A stretch of 64,000 bases of DNA from Corynebacterium suicordis DSM 45110 (GTDB taxonomy: Bacteria; Actinomycetota; Actinomycetes; Mycobacteriales; Mycobacteriaceae), in NCBI RefSeq assembly GCF_015351405.1, contig NZ_JADKMY010000001.1:992001-1056000 (forward strand), written 5' to 3'. Positions within the stretch are counted from its first letter, which is position 1, and every line of letters starts with the position of its first letter. The notes under the pieces are model-generated. The model was not told where the DNA came from. It saw nothing but the letters and a program-made list of their open reading frames with translations, and ran no database searches. Made by a program: the position numbers and the translations under genes. Positions 15,548 through 25,654 of the stretch are shown here, piece after piece.

Positions 15548-17077
15548 ATGAATCTAACCTCGGTTGAGACCTTCGTCACCGATGTGATCAACAACAACGT
15601 GTGGAAGGTCATCCCTTTCCTGTTGATCGCAGCTGGTGTCTACTTCGGATTGCGCACGGTCATCGTGCAGGTGCGCATGTTCCCAGACATGCTGCGTTCC
15701 TTGCGTGATAAGCCAGATCAAGGCCATGGCGCACAGGACATCTCCGCCTTCAAGGCATTCACCATTTCCGCGGCCTCCCGCGTGGGAACCGGCAACGTGG
15801 TGGGTGTGGCCATTGCCATCTCGGTAGGTGGCCCCGGTGCCGTGTTCTGGATGTGGATGATCGCCATCATCGGTGGCGCGACCGCCTTCGTGGAATCCAC
15901 CTTGGCTCAGTTGTGGAAATCCCGTGGTGAAGAGGGGTACGTGGGTGGCCCGGCCTACTACATGACCCGTGGCCTGAACATGAAGCCACTGGCAATGATC
16001 TTCGGCATCGCCATCACCATCACCTACGGCTTTGTCTACAACGCTGTGCAGACCAACTCAATCGTGGAAGCCACCGCAACCTCCCTGGGTGGCGATATCT
16101 CCACCACCACGCGCATGCTCATCGGTGGAGTCATCGCTGCAATCACCGCGGTGATCATCTTCGGCGGCGTGCGCAGCATCGCTAACGCCACGCAGATCAT
16201 CGTTCCTTTCATGGCGGGTATCTACATCATCGTCGGCGTAATCGTGGTGTTGTTGAACCTCTCCGAGGTTCCTGGCATGTTCGCCGATATTGTCATGCAC
16301 GCACTCGGCTTCAAGGAGATCGCCGGAGCTACGGTGGGCGCGGCATTTATGAACGGTATGCGTCGAGGATTGTTCTCCAACGAGGCCGGCCAGGGTTCCG
16401 CCCCTAACGCTGCTGCGACCGCTGCCGTGTCCCACCCCGTGAAGCAGGGCCTGGTGCAAACTCTGGGCGTGTACTTCGACACGCTGGTGGTCTGTTCCAT
16501 CACCGCGTTCATCATCCTGCTGTCCGAACCTGCCTTCGGTGAGGGCATGGAATCCGCCGGACTGACGCAGAATGCCATGGCCACGCAGATGGGTGACATC
16601 GGCATTCACCTGGTCACATTCATCCTCTTCTTCCTGGCGTTCTCCTCCGTGCTGGGTAACTACTACTTGGCGCAGGCCAATGTGGAGTACTTCACCAAGT
16701 CCACCACCGCCATGGTGATTTTCCGCGTACTGGTGGTGCTCTGCGTGTTCGGCGGAGCCGTGGGCACCGTGCCACTGGTGTGGGCGCTGGCGGATACGTT
16801 CGCTGCAACGATGGTGGTCATCAACCTGATTGCCATCGTGCCTCTGGCGGGGGTGGCAGTGAAGCTGCTGCGTCACTACTCCGTGCAGAAGAAGCAGGGT
16901 GTGGAGCCCATCTTCCACCGCGATGACCTGCCCGAGCTCAAGAACGTGGAGTGCTGGGACGGAAGCGATCCGGTCACCACCCGTGAGTTCTGGGATACCA
17001 AGTCCGCAAACTCCAAGTCTGGTGCATCCGCAGTGGCTGCTACGAAGTCCGGGGAAACGGGCACAACCCGCGCTTAG
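15548..17077 (+). CDS. Alanine/glycine:cation (Na+) symporter, AGCS family
   Basis: 509-aa integral membrane protein with about ten transmembrane segments. The AGCS signature ISAFKAFTISAASRVGTGNVVGVA is present, followed by GGPGAVFWMWM and RRGLFSNEAGQGSAPNAAA. It imports small neutral amino acids with Na+. The hydrophilic C-terminal 60 residues are Ser/Ala/Lys-rich. ATG 15548 is the first Met of the family N-terminus. It is monocistronic by spacing; smc follows after 33 nt and may share its transcript. Confidence 0.92.
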   Translation: MNLTSVETFVTDVINNNVWKVIPFLLIAAGVYFGLRTVIVQVRMFPDMLRSLRDKPDQGHGAQDISAFKAFTISAASRVGTGNVVGVAIAISVGGPGAVFWMWMIAIIGGATAFVESTLAQLWKSRGEEGYVGGPAYYMTRGLNMKPLAMIFGIAITITYGFVYNAVQTNSIVEATATSLGGDISTTTRMLIGGVIAAITAVIIFGGVRSIANATQIIVPFMAGIYIIVGVIVVLLNLSEVPGMFADIVMHALGFKEIAGATVGAAFMNGMRRGLFSNEAGQGSAPNAAATAAVSHPVKQGLVQTLGVYFDTLVVCSITAFIILLSEPAFGEGMESAGLTQNAMATQMGDIGIHLVTFILFFLAFSSVLGNYYLAQANVEYFTKSTTAMVIFRVLVVLCVFGGAVGTVPLVWALADTFAATMVVINLIAIVPLAGVAVKLLRHYSVQKKQGVEPIFHRDDLPELKNVECWDGSDPVTTREFWDTKSANSKSGASAVAATKSGETGTTRA

Positions 17078-17110
17078 CTGCCCTGGTGCGATGCTAGAAT
17101 TCTCCGCACC

Positions 17111-20100
17111 ATGTATTTGAAATCGCTGACGCTCAAGGGATTTAAGTCCTTCGCGTCTGCGACGACCCTCAAACTAGAACCCGGCATCTGCGCCGTGGTG
17201 GGACCCAACGGATCCGGGAAGTCCAATGTGGTGGACGCTCTGGCCTGGGTGATGGGGGAGCACTCCGCGAAAACCCTGCGCGGCGGCAAGATGGAAGATG
17301 TCATCTTCGCCGGCGCGGGTGAGCGCAAGGCGCTGGGACGCGCGGAAGTCACCCTCACCATCGATAACTCCGATGGCGCACTTCCCATCGACTATTCGGA
17401 AGTCTCGGTCACCCGCCGCATGTTCCGCGATGGCGCCAGCGAGTACGAGATCAACGGAGCCAAAGCACGTCTCATGGACGTGCAGGAACTGTTGAGCGAT
17501 TCCGGCATCGGCCGGGAAATGCACGTGATCGTGGGACAAGGCCGGTTGGCGCAAATCCTGGAATCCAAGCCGGAAGATCGCCGCTCGTTCATTGAGGAAG
17601 CCGCTGGTGTGTTGAAGCATCGGCGTCGAAAAGAAAAAGCCCAGCGCAAGCTGTTGAACATGCAGGCAAATTTGGACCGACTGCATGACCTCACCGATGA
17701 GTTGCGCAAGCAACTGGGGCCGCTGGCTCGGCAGGCGGAGGCCGCGCAACAAGCGTCCACGGTGCAGGCCACCATTCGGCAATCGCGCACGCAGCTGACC
17801 GTGCACAATGTGCAGGTGCTGGCCGATGAGTTGAACTCGGTTTCTGGCCGGGCGGGGCTGGTCAAGGAGCAGGTGGAGGAGCTGCGCGAGCATCTGGAGG
17901 ATCACTCGGAGCAGCTGGCGCACACCGAGGAAGAATTGCGCACCGCGCTGGAAGAAGCCGAGGCCGCACGCGCGCTGTGGTACCGCTTGTCTGCGCTTTC
18001 GGAGAAGAACTCGGCAACCATTCGCATCGCCGCGGATCGTGCGGAGGAGCAGGCAGAAACTCGCTGGTCAGGGCAGGATCCGGAACAGCTCCTCGAGCGG
18101 GCCGAACGAGCCGAAGAGGAACAGGCCCAGCTGGATGAGGCCGTTGAGATCGCGCGCGAAAAGCTGGAGGCCATTCGGGAGGAAGCCGAGGAGCGCGAGG
18201 ACGCAGCCCGCACAGCGGAAAAAGAACACTTTGCGCAGGTGAGGGCCATCGCGGACCGTCGCGAGGGAGTGGTGCGGCTGCTCAGCCAGCATGAGGCCGC
18301 TAGTGCTGCCGAGGAGTCCGCGCGCAGCGAGGTGGAGCGCCTCAATCTCACCGTGGAACATCACCAGGAATCGCTGGACACCGCGGCCGAGGAATTGGAC
18401 ATGGCCACGGAAACTCCTACCGAGGCCGAAACTTCCGGGGCAGACCTCACCGAGACCCTCGAGCGGGCAGAACGGGAAGCTGCCACCGCCGAAAAGCGCG
18501 CCGATGAACTGCGCGCGCAGCAGCTCACGTTGGAGCGCGAGGTGGCCACCCTGCGCGCCACCATTTCCGCGTGGATCGAGCAGATGCGGCCCACCGATGG
18601 CGCCCAAGTGGTCACGCGTGTGGCCCAGGAACAACAGGCGGAAGTCACCGCGTTGGCTGAGCAGATCGCCGCGGATTCGGGCTGGGAGACGGCCCTTTCC
18701 GTGGCGCTGGGGGAAGCCGCGGCCGCCATGGTGGTCGGGTCTTCTTCTGTGGCCGACGCCATCCTCGAGAACCTGGGCTCCTCCGATGAAGGCCGGGCAA
18801 TCATCGTGGAAACGCGCGAAGCCAAGGGCTGGCGGCTAGACACCGCCCCGGCAACCGGGCAGTGGTTGCTGGATCTGGTGGATGTGCCCGCGCAATTGGA
18901 ATCCGCCATGAGCGCACTGCTGGTGGATGTGGTGGCCGTGGATACTCCCAGCGAGGCCCAGCGAGTGGTGCGGGAAGATTCCCGCCTGCGTGCGGTCACG
19001 CGTGAGGGAATGCTCTTCGGTGCTGGATGGGCGGCGGCGGGAACTGGTGGCACTACCGCGGTTGAACTGGCCGGGCGCATCAAGCAGGCCGAAGCGGACG
19101 TGGCGCACAAAGAAGCCGCGCTGGCAGACCTGCACGCGGCTCTGGATGGTGCGCTGGAAGCCGCTTCAGAACGCAGGACCGCAGCAGCCGGAGCCAGGGC
19201 AGCGATGCAAGCGCACAAAGCCACGGTGCAGGGCAGGCAGCAGCATGTGACCGCAGCGGAGAAGTCATACGCGGCGGCCAGCCGCCAACTGCAGCGCGCG
19301 CAGACCGATGCGGAAGCCGCGCAACAGCGCTTGCAGGCTGCCCACGCCTCGGTGCAGGAACTGGCGGATCGCGTCTCCCGGCTGGACGACGAAGGGGAAG
19401 AGCAGGAGCCTTCCACTCAGGAAAGGGATGCAGCTGCGCTGGCTTTGTCCCAGGTCAAGGCACTGGAAATGGATGCCCGTCTGACTCTGCGTACCGCCGA
19501 GGAGCGCGCGGGAGCCACCCGTGGGCGCGCGGAAGGTTTGCGCCGCCAAGCCCGCCAGGAGCAGGCCGCCCGCGAACAATTCGAAGCCGCACAAAAGCGC
19601 CGGATGCAGGCGCAACAGACGGCCACTGCCGTGCTGGCGCATGCCCGCCGAGTGGGGCAGCGGATCGATGATGCCCTGAGCCGGGCCGAAACTGCGCGCG
19701 GGGAAACCGATGCTGCGCTCAAACACTGGCAAGCCACAATGAGCCAGAACAAGGACAAGGTCTCCGCGCTGAATGCTCAACTGGGCAGGCTCACAGATTC
19801 CGCTCACCAAGCAGAGCTGGCCCGCGCGCAGGCGGAGCTGAAGATCAACCAGGCCCTGGAAAACGCCATGGAGCAGCTCAGTCTCACCGCTGAGCAGCTC
19901 TTCGCAGAGGAACTACCGGAGGATTTCGATGCCGCCGCGACCCGCGCGGAGTTGAAGAAGGCGGAGAAGGCGCTGAATTCCCTGGGCAAAGTCAACCCCC
20001 TGGCGCTGGAGGAATACAAGGCGCTGGAAGAGCGCTACTCCTTCCTGGCGCAGCAGCTGGATGACGTGGAGCGGGCGCGCGAGGATCTGCAGGACGTGAT

Positions 20101-20599
20101 CAAGGACGTGGATCAGACCATCCTCACTCTGTTCACCGAGGCGTGGAAGGACGTGGAGGCGGAATTCCCCAAGGTCTTCAACACTCTGTTCCCCGGCGGC
20201 GCCGGGCGGTTGGTGCTCACGGATCCGGAGGACATGCTCACCACTGGTATCGAGGTGGAAGCTCGTCCGCCGGGCAAGAAGGTCAAGCGGCTCACGCTGC
20301 TCTCCGGCGGCGAGAAGTCCCTCACCGCTCTGGCCATGTTGGTGGCCATCTTCCGCGCACGCCCTTCGCCCTTCTACGTGATGGATGAGGTGGAAGCAGC
20401 ACTGGATGACGTGAATCTGCGCCGACTCATCGCCTTGTTTGAGGAGCTTCGCCGCGATTCCCAGTTGATCGTGATTACTCACCAAAAGCCCACCATGGAT
20501 GTGGCCAATGTGCTCTATGGCGTGACGATGCGCGGGGATGGAGTCACGCGCGTTATTTCCCAGCGCATGAACCCGAATATGGCCAGCTCACAGGCCTAA
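17111..20599 (+). CDS. smc: Chromosome segregation ATPase SMC
   Basis: 1162 aa. The head is split: N-terminal Walker A GPNGSGKS (residues 31-38), and C-terminal signature LLSGGEKSLTALAM with Walker B FYVMDEVEAALDDVN. Long coiled-coil arms flank a hinge around residues 510-660. Forms condensin with ScpA/ScpB, whose genes are not in the window. The head segment HRRRKEKAQRKL is encoded over a clear copy of the dispersed motif (17622-17628) in sense orientation. Confidence 0.96.
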   Translation: MYLKSLTLKGFKSFASATTLKLEPGICAVVGPNGSGKSNVVDALAWVMGEHSAKTLRGGKMEDVIFAGAGERKALGRAEVTLTIDNSDGALPIDYSEVSVTRRMFRDGASEYEINGAKARLMDVQELLSDSGIGREMHVIVGQGRLAQILESKPEDRRSFIEEAAGVLKHRRRKEKAQRKLLNMQANLDRLHDLTDELRKQLGPLARQAEAAQQASTVQATIRQSRTQLTVHNVQVLADELNSVSGRAGLVKEQVEELREHLEDHSEQLAHTEEELRTALEEAEAARALWYRLSALSEKNSATIRIAADRAEEQAETRWSGQDPEQLLERAERAEEEQAQLDEAVEIAREKLEAIREEAEEREDAARTAEKEHFAQVRAIADRREGVVRLLSQHEAASAAEESARSEVERLNLTVEHHQESLDTAAEELDMATETPTEAETSGADLTETLERAEREAATAEKRADELRAQQLTLEREVATLRATISAWIEQMRPTDGAQVVTRVAQEQQAEVTALAEQIAADSGWETALSVALGEAAAAMVVGSSSVADAILENLGSSDEGRAIIVETREAKGWRLDTAPATGQWLLDLVDVPAQLESAMSALLVDVVAVDTPSEAQRVVREDSRLRAVTREGMLFGAGWAAAGTGGTTAVELAGRIKQAEADVAHKEAALADLHAALDGALEAASERRTAAAGARAAMQAHKATVQGRQQHVTAAEKSYAAASRQLQRAQTDAEAAQQRLQAAHASVQELADRVSRLDDEGEEQEPSTQERDAAALALSQVKALEMDARLTLRTAEERAGATRGRAEGLRRQARQEQAAREQFEAAQKRRMQAQQTATAVLAHARRVGQRIDDALSRAETARGETDAALKHWQATMSQNKDKVSALNAQLGRLTDSAHQAELARAQAELKINQALENAMEQLSLTAEQLFAEELPEDFDAAATRAELKKAEKALNSLGKVNPLALEEYKALEERYSFLAQQLDDVERAREDLQDVIKDVDQTILTLFTEAWKDVEAEFPKVFNTLFPGGAGRLVLTDPEDMLTTGIEVEARPPGKKVKRLTLLSGGEKSLTALAMLVAIFRARPSPFYVMDEVEAALDDVNLRRLIALFEELRRDSQLIVITHQKPTMDVANVLYGVTMRGDGVTRVISQRMNPNMASSQA

Positions 20600-20668
20600 G
20601 CTCTACGGCGATGCAAGTGTGCAAGCCCCGCGCAAAATCTTGTGCAGGGAGGGCGTAGGATTGGGCGA

Positions 20669-23600
20669 GTGACTGACAGCCCCATCGCAGACTTGAATGA
20701 CACTCTCCTCCCATGGGCCTCCACGGCAGAAGCCACGCTGGCCGCGAGAATCCGCGACGTGGAACTGTTCGTGGATCTCGATGTAAACGGTGATCAACTG
20801 GAACGCTATTCCCGTTTTTTCGGCACGTTCCTCTCTCGCCAGTTGGCCGCAGGCTCCACCCCACAAGCCTTGCTGGCCGCTTGCCCCGCGCTCACCGCTA
20901 CCGCCTTGTTGACTCGCGCCGCCCGCTTCAACCGAGTGGGCGAGCTTCCCCGCGAATTCTGGGCCGGATTGGGCCTGGAACCCACCCCGGATCGCGTGGC
21001 CTGCATCGAAGGCCAGTTCGGAAACATCCTCTCCGCCGCGGGCCTGAACCCTCATGACGAGGCCATCGGCGGACCCGATGGGGAGAAGGGTCGTCTCTTC
21101 TTCCACGTGGGATTGGCCACGGACTGGATCCCGGAACTCATCGAGGTCTTTGATTCTCGACGCCTCTCTGGCCACGCAGAATCCGACCCCGAAGCAGAAG
21201 CTGCCGCAGTGGTGCGGCAGCTCGCCGAAGACGAGCTGCAAGCCGGCCCCCTCTGCGCCTTGCGCCCAGATACCGCTCAGCGGTTGTTCACGCCCATCGT
21301 GCAGATCCTGCGTCATGCCGAAGCCCACCCAGATACCTGGGAATACACCCTTCCGCAGCTGAACTTGCCGCGCTTGATCCTCGAAGACGTGATCGAGGAA
21401 TTGCGTGAGCGCCCGGTGGGTACGGAAAGCCGGCGACACGCGGTGGGCGTGGCCCACCGCGAGGGGCAACCACGCTTGCGCCTGGATATCGCGCGCAACC
21501 GCGTGGTGCTGCGCCTGCCTTCCCAGCCATTGCCTCCAGTAGAGGAGGATCCAGCTGCGGAGATCCGCTGGCGGATGGATGCAGACGGCAGCCCTTCGGC
21601 ATTCCGAACGGGTCGCTCCGAGCACTTCGGTGGGGTCAATTCGGAGGTCGTGGATCTGCCAGTGCGTCGCCCATTGCGCGAACTGCACGTGCACAGCGTC
21701 ACGCACGGCCAGCACTGGACCCTGCCGGTGATCAACCGCGCAGAGCCCGCGTTGGTGTTTACGGAGCGCGGAGCTGAGCTCACCGAACGGGCCACGCTGC
21801 ATCGCGTGAACGTGATCGTGGTGTGCCCGGAGGACACTGTTGCGGTGGATCCCGTGCGTGACGTGGCTGTTCCCGTGCTGTGGGAGCGCCCCATGAAGGC
21901 CTGGGATGGCTGGGTCATGCGCAGCCTGGATCTTTCCGAGGCCCTGAGCCTGCACATCGAGCGCCATGGTGATCGTCGCCCGTCCATTGATTCCATGCGC
22001 GCGGTGGATTCCCGCCAGCGCGTGATTTTCGTGGAACCCGAGGAACCACAACCCTGCGTGAAGACGGTGAGCGGCAAGCCGGTGTTCGCCGATAGCCTGC
22101 GGGTGGAATTCCCACCCACCATCTCCGGTGACACCGAGTTGTGGCACTTGTCCGTCTCCGCCTATGCGGGTCCGGGAGAGCCTGGCGATGAGGTCTCCGA
22201 GGAAGAACCACTGGAGGTGGGCGCCGAAGGCGGCGTGTTCGATGTCTTCGACCCCGAAGCCTACGATTCCCCATGGGTAGGCGAGTACCTGGTGCGCCTG
22301 CGCGGACCGCGCAACGAGAGCTTCCGCCACGAATTCGCCCTGGTTGAGGGCTTGAACGTGGAGATGGAAATCGACGGCCCCGCGGCCAACACCCGTCTTC
22401 CACTCACCGCAGGTCTGAGCCCCACGACCGTTCGTCTGCGTTCCGGTGACAAGCCCTTCGAGAAGATCCCACCGCTGCGGCTCACCCCGGCTGATCGCTT
22501 TGCCACGGCAGTGGTGGAAACCGAGGCCGGTGACGCCCTACCGCTGGTGATCAACCCTCCACGCATCCGCTTCCAGCTGCCCATGCAGGGTGAAGATCCT
22601 GTCTGGCGCACTGAAGCTCTGCGCCTTTCCACCGCGTGGCTGGATCTGCAGACCCGTTTCCGGGTGCGCCCAGAGACCGAGATCAGCGACCCTCGCCTGG
22701 TGGTCCGCGATCGCCACGGTTCTCCCGCCCGCACGGTGAAGCTCAACACGCAGGACAACATCACCTGGTGGGTAGAGCTCGCGCTCATCGCCAATTCCGT
22801 GAAGATCCTGGCCCAGGGTTCCCTGGAACTGGAGTTCGTGGATGCCCGCGCCGGCAAGCGCGTGAGCGTGCGGATGGCCCGGATCGTCCCGGATTCCACC
22901 CTCAACGTCACCTACGCCGAAGATCACACCCTGCACCTCGAGTGCGATGATCCCGAACGCCTGGAGAGCAAGGCCCTGTGGGCATGGCCGCTCACCGCAC
23001 CGTGGGAATCCGCCCGCAGCGTGGAACTGGGGCAAGCCCTGCCGGAAGAACTCCGCGACGCCGGCCCCCTCGCCGTCCAGCTCTTCTCCACGGACCGCTT
23101 CAACGCCCTGCGCGCCCCGGAATTCCCCGGCGTGCGGGCCGTGCGCGTGGAGCGCGAGGGTTACTTCGGTTCCTCTTTTGATCCCGACGCCAACTCTCCC
23201 TTCACCCAGCTCTCCGCCTTCCTGGCTGGGGAGTCCGAAGAACTACCGCAGCACGCTGATATCCTGCCCACGCTGTGGGACGTGTTGGCCGGTGGTCTCA
23301 AGCGCCGCGTAGCTCTGGACTCGGATGCCGCGAAGCTGCGGGAGGCGCTTTCCGCGCAGCCCGCCGCGTCAATCCACGCGATGAGCACCTCGCTGGTGCC
23401 CGCTGCCGATAGACCTGCGCAGTTCATTATGTCGGGGCTGGTGCATGTGAGGGTGGCGTCGGAAAACAAGGAGGAAACCCGCCGAGGTGACGCGCCGTGG
23501 ATCGCCGCTCTGGAAATCTTGGGCGATCTTTTTGCCGCGGGCGAGGACTCCAGGCAGGCCAAGAAGCTGCGGGCGGAGCTGGCCGAGGTGGCTGGCGATA

Positions 23601-24238
23601 CCGTGGTGGAGACGATGGATACGGGTAGGGATCGCACGCTGGAGACCGCGTGTATCGATGCCACCACGGTGCAGATCGCGCACCTGGCTCCGGCGCAGCA
23701 GCAGGCGGTGCTGGATTCTTTCTTCAACGGTGCGGGCGTGGTGCCCGGCGCGCTGAGTGATGAGAATACTCGTCTGATCAGCGTGTTTGAGACGTTTGCT
23801 CAACGAGAAGAGCTCAGCGAGTTGCTGGGCGATCCCGAGCTGATGACCACCGCGGTGAAGATTCTGCGCAAGGTGAAGAGCGCTAACCGTCAGCTGTACC
23901 TCTCCGCGCGCGTGCGCTTCGAGCGTTTGGATGGGGTGGATACGGATGATCCCGCGAACCGCTGGGCGCTGGTGCCGGTGCTCTCGATGATGTTTGCGCT
24001 GGCTGCACGCATGTATGCCCACGACAGGCTCGCCACGCTGGGCAAACTGCCGCAAGTGTATGCCGCGTGGGCGGAGATGGCTCGGCTGGTTCCAGACCTG
24101 GTGACGGGTGACCTGATCAGCGCGGAGGCGATGGTGCTCGGTGTGTTTGGCCCGGATGAGCTGGCCGAAACAGACGAGGCAGATGACGCCGATGACGCTG
24201 CCGAGGCTGGGGCAGCGCTGGAGGCAGGGGACGCCTAG
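20669..24238 (+). CDS. Large protein of unknown function (1189 aa) downstream of smc
   Basis: I do not recognise this family. No signal peptide, membrane segment, Walker motif or nuclease signature is seen. Residues about 1-130 look helical; roughly 180-880 look beta-rich with several similar strand-turn patterns (for example RLRLDIARNRVVLRLP, and GEYLVRLRGPRNESFRHEFALVEG); about 900-1160 is helical again and ends in an acidic Asp/Ala/Glu tail. GTG 20669 is chosen (MTDSPIADLND); a GTG at 20642 is in frame. It follows smc by 69 nt on the same strand and converges on the esterase gene. Base composition matches its neighbours. It may be a corynebacterial-lineage protein. Confidence 0.85.
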   Translation: MTDSPIADLNDTLLPWASTAEATLAARIRDVELFVDLDVNGDQLERYSRFFGTFLSRQLAAGSTPQALLAACPALTATALLTRAARFNRVGELPREFWAGLGLEPTPDRVACIEGQFGNILSAAGLNPHDEAIGGPDGEKGRLFFHVGLATDWIPELIEVFDSRRLSGHAESDPEAEAAAVVRQLAEDELQAGPLCALRPDTAQRLFTPIVQILRHAEAHPDTWEYTLPQLNLPRLILEDVIEELRERPVGTESRRHAVGVAHREGQPRLRLDIARNRVVLRLPSQPLPPVEEDPAAEIRWRMDADGSPSAFRTGRSEHFGGVNSEVVDLPVRRPLRELHVHSVTHGQHWTLPVINRAEPALVFTERGAELTERATLHRVNVIVVCPEDTVAVDPVRDVAVPVLWERPMKAWDGWVMRSLDLSEALSLHIERHGDRRPSIDSMRAVDSRQRVIFVEPEEPQPCVKTVSGKPVFADSLRVEFPPTISGDTELWHLSVSAYAGPGEPGDEVSEEEPLEVGAEGGVFDVFDPEAYDSPWVGEYLVRLRGPRNESFRHEFALVEGLNVEMEIDGPAANTRLPLTAGLSPTTVRLRSGDKPFEKIPPLRLTPADRFATAVVETEAGDALPLVINPPRIRFQLPMQGEDPVWRTEALRLSTAWLDLQTRFRVRPETEISDPRLVVRDRHGSPARTVKLNTQDNITWWVELALIANSVKILAQGSLELEFVDARAGKRVSVRMARIVPDSTLNVTYAEDHTLHLECDDPERLESKALWAWPLTAPWESARSVELGQALPEELRDAGPLAVQLFSTDRFNALRAPEFPGVRAVRVEREGYFGSSFDPDANSPFTQLSAFLAGESEELPQHADILPTLWDVLAGGLKRRVALDSDAAKLREALSAQPAASIHAMSTSLVPAADRPAQFIMSGLVHVRVASENKEETRRGDAPWIAALEILGDLFAAGEDSRQAKKLRAELAEVAGDTVVETMDTGRDRTLETACIDATTVQIAHLAPAQQQAVLDSFFNGAGVVPGALSDENTRLISVFETFAQREELSELLGDPELMTTAVKILRKVKSANRQLYLSARVRFERLDGVDTDDPANRWALVPVLSMMFALAARMYAHDRLATLGKLPQVYAAWAEMARLVPDLVTGDLISAEAMVLGVFGPDELAETDEADDADDAAEAGAALEAGDA

Positions 24239-24248
24239 ATGCGTTCGA

Positions 24249-25592
24249 CTAGGGTGCTAACCCGCCGCGCTGGGTGGTGAACGCAAAGTCCTGGACCAGG
24301 GCATTGCGCCACACGCCATAATCGTGGCCGCCAGAGAGCGTGCGGAACGTGGTGTCCATGCCGGCTTGTTTGGCGAGATCATTTAGCGTGCTGAGGTCCG
24401 ACTGCCCGGTTTTCTCTTCATCTCCGCTGACAAACCTTCCCGCGATATCGCGGAACTTGGGGTCTTTCTCAGCGATGGCCTTCTTCAGGATGTCTTCGGG
24501 GTTGCGCTGTTTGTAGACTTCCTCGCTGCCCTGGAAGAAGTTGTTCACCGTGGTTTGGTGGCTGTTGCCATCGTTCGGTAGCAGCTCGCCGGAATAATCC
24601 AGGAACGTGCCGAAGCTACCCGGGGAGTTGGTGGCCACCTGGAATGCGCAGGTCCCGCCGTAGGAAAGACCGCCGAGTGTCCACGTGTGCTGATCCGGAT
24701 TGGCGGAGAAGCGATCCTTGAGCCAGGTGGGGATGTCCTTGGTGAGGTAGGTCATCACATTTCCATGCGAGCTGTCCGTGCACAGCGGGTTCCCGGCATA
24801 ATCCCCGGTGGAATCGATGGATGCCACGATCGGGGCGATTCCCCCGTGGGTGCGCTGGTAATCGTCGACCAAGCGAGCCACCCCGCCCTCTTCAAACCAT
24901 TGCGTGGGCTCACCGGGAGTGCCGTGCATGAGTGTCAGCACCGGCAATTGCGGGCGAGGGTTAGCGAACCACGCTGGTGGTAGGTAGACCTCCGCGTTGC
25001 GCACGGAGAAACCCGAGTGGGGAGTGGGCACGGACATGCTCACCCGCGCGCCCTTGCGCGGCATGTGCGCTGTTAAGTTTTCCCACCGTGACCGCTGTTC
25101 CTGCCACTTGGCCAGTGGCAGCGCGGGGTTCTGTGGATCCGGTTCGGGGATATCTTCCGCGCTCAGCTCGTTGTAGTGAACGGTGGGATTAAGGGAATCG
25201 ATATCGGGGTATTGGTCGTAAGCCTGGTTGGAGATGAGACTGCCGCCGGAAAACATGAGCAGGACAGCGAGGAAAATCCCGATTGTGCGCCAGCGCAGAA
25301 ACTTCTGCGCCATGGAGGCGATGAACAGCCCGACGCTGGTGAGCCACGCGAAGATCGCGATGTACACGGAAGGGCGGAGCTGATTGGGCGGGGTATCCGC
25401 GAGCCAGATGGTGGCGGCGATTGCAGCAGCGGTGAGAACGGCCGCGATGAGCACGCTGAGCAGAAGTGGCCTTTTCCTTTTCCGACGAAGGAAAGGTAGA
25501 AGTACCAGAGCGAAAGGGACCAGCAAGAGGGCCCATGCAATAACCATTGGTACGGAGCCGGTGAGGGGAATCGACCGGAGGGATTCGAGCAT
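24249..25592 (-). CDS. Membrane-anchored esterase (alpha/beta hydrolase, esterase-D fold)
   Basis: 447 aa if started at ATG 25592. Four hydrophobic segments occupy about residues 12-35, 43-65, 75-95 and 103-122. A 90-residue spacer leads to a putative-esterase domain of the antigen-85/mycolyltransferase superfamily. It has LMHGTPGEPTQW, then nucleophile elbow GGLSYGG (Ser310), LDYSGE, and SGGHDYGVW with the probable catalytic His423. The hydrolase should face the outside. Substrate unknown; a cell-envelope acyl ester is plausible. A longer frame to 25667 would overlap ftsY and is not favoured. Divergent from ftsY. Confidence 0.82.
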   Translation of the reverse strand: MLESLRSIPLTGSVPMVIAWALLLVPFALVLLPFLRRKRKRPLLLSVLIAAVLTAAAIAATIWLADTPPNQLRPSVYIAIFAWLTSVGLFIASMAQKFLRWRTIGIFLAVLLMFSGGSLISNQAYDQYPDIDSLNPTVHYNELSAEDIPEPDPQNPALPLAKWQEQRSRWENLTAHMPRKGARVSMSVPTPHSGFSVRNAEVYLPPAWFANPRPQLPVLTLMHGTPGEPTQWFEEGGVARLVDDYQRTHGGIAPIVASIDSTGDYAGNPLCTDSSHGNVMTYLTKDIPTWLKDRFSANPDQHTWTLGGLSYGGTCAFQVATNSPGSFGTFLDYSGELLPNDGNSHQTTVNNFFQGSEEVYKQRNPEDILKKAIAEKDPKFRDIAGRFVSGDEEKTGQSDLSTLNDLAKQAGMDTTFRTLSGGHDYGVWRNALVQDFAFTTQRGGLAP

Positions 25593-25654
25593 AAGGCGAA
25601 TGATAGACCCGCAGGGGGCAGCCGAACAATGAAGCCTTTGGTTTACTGGAACGC

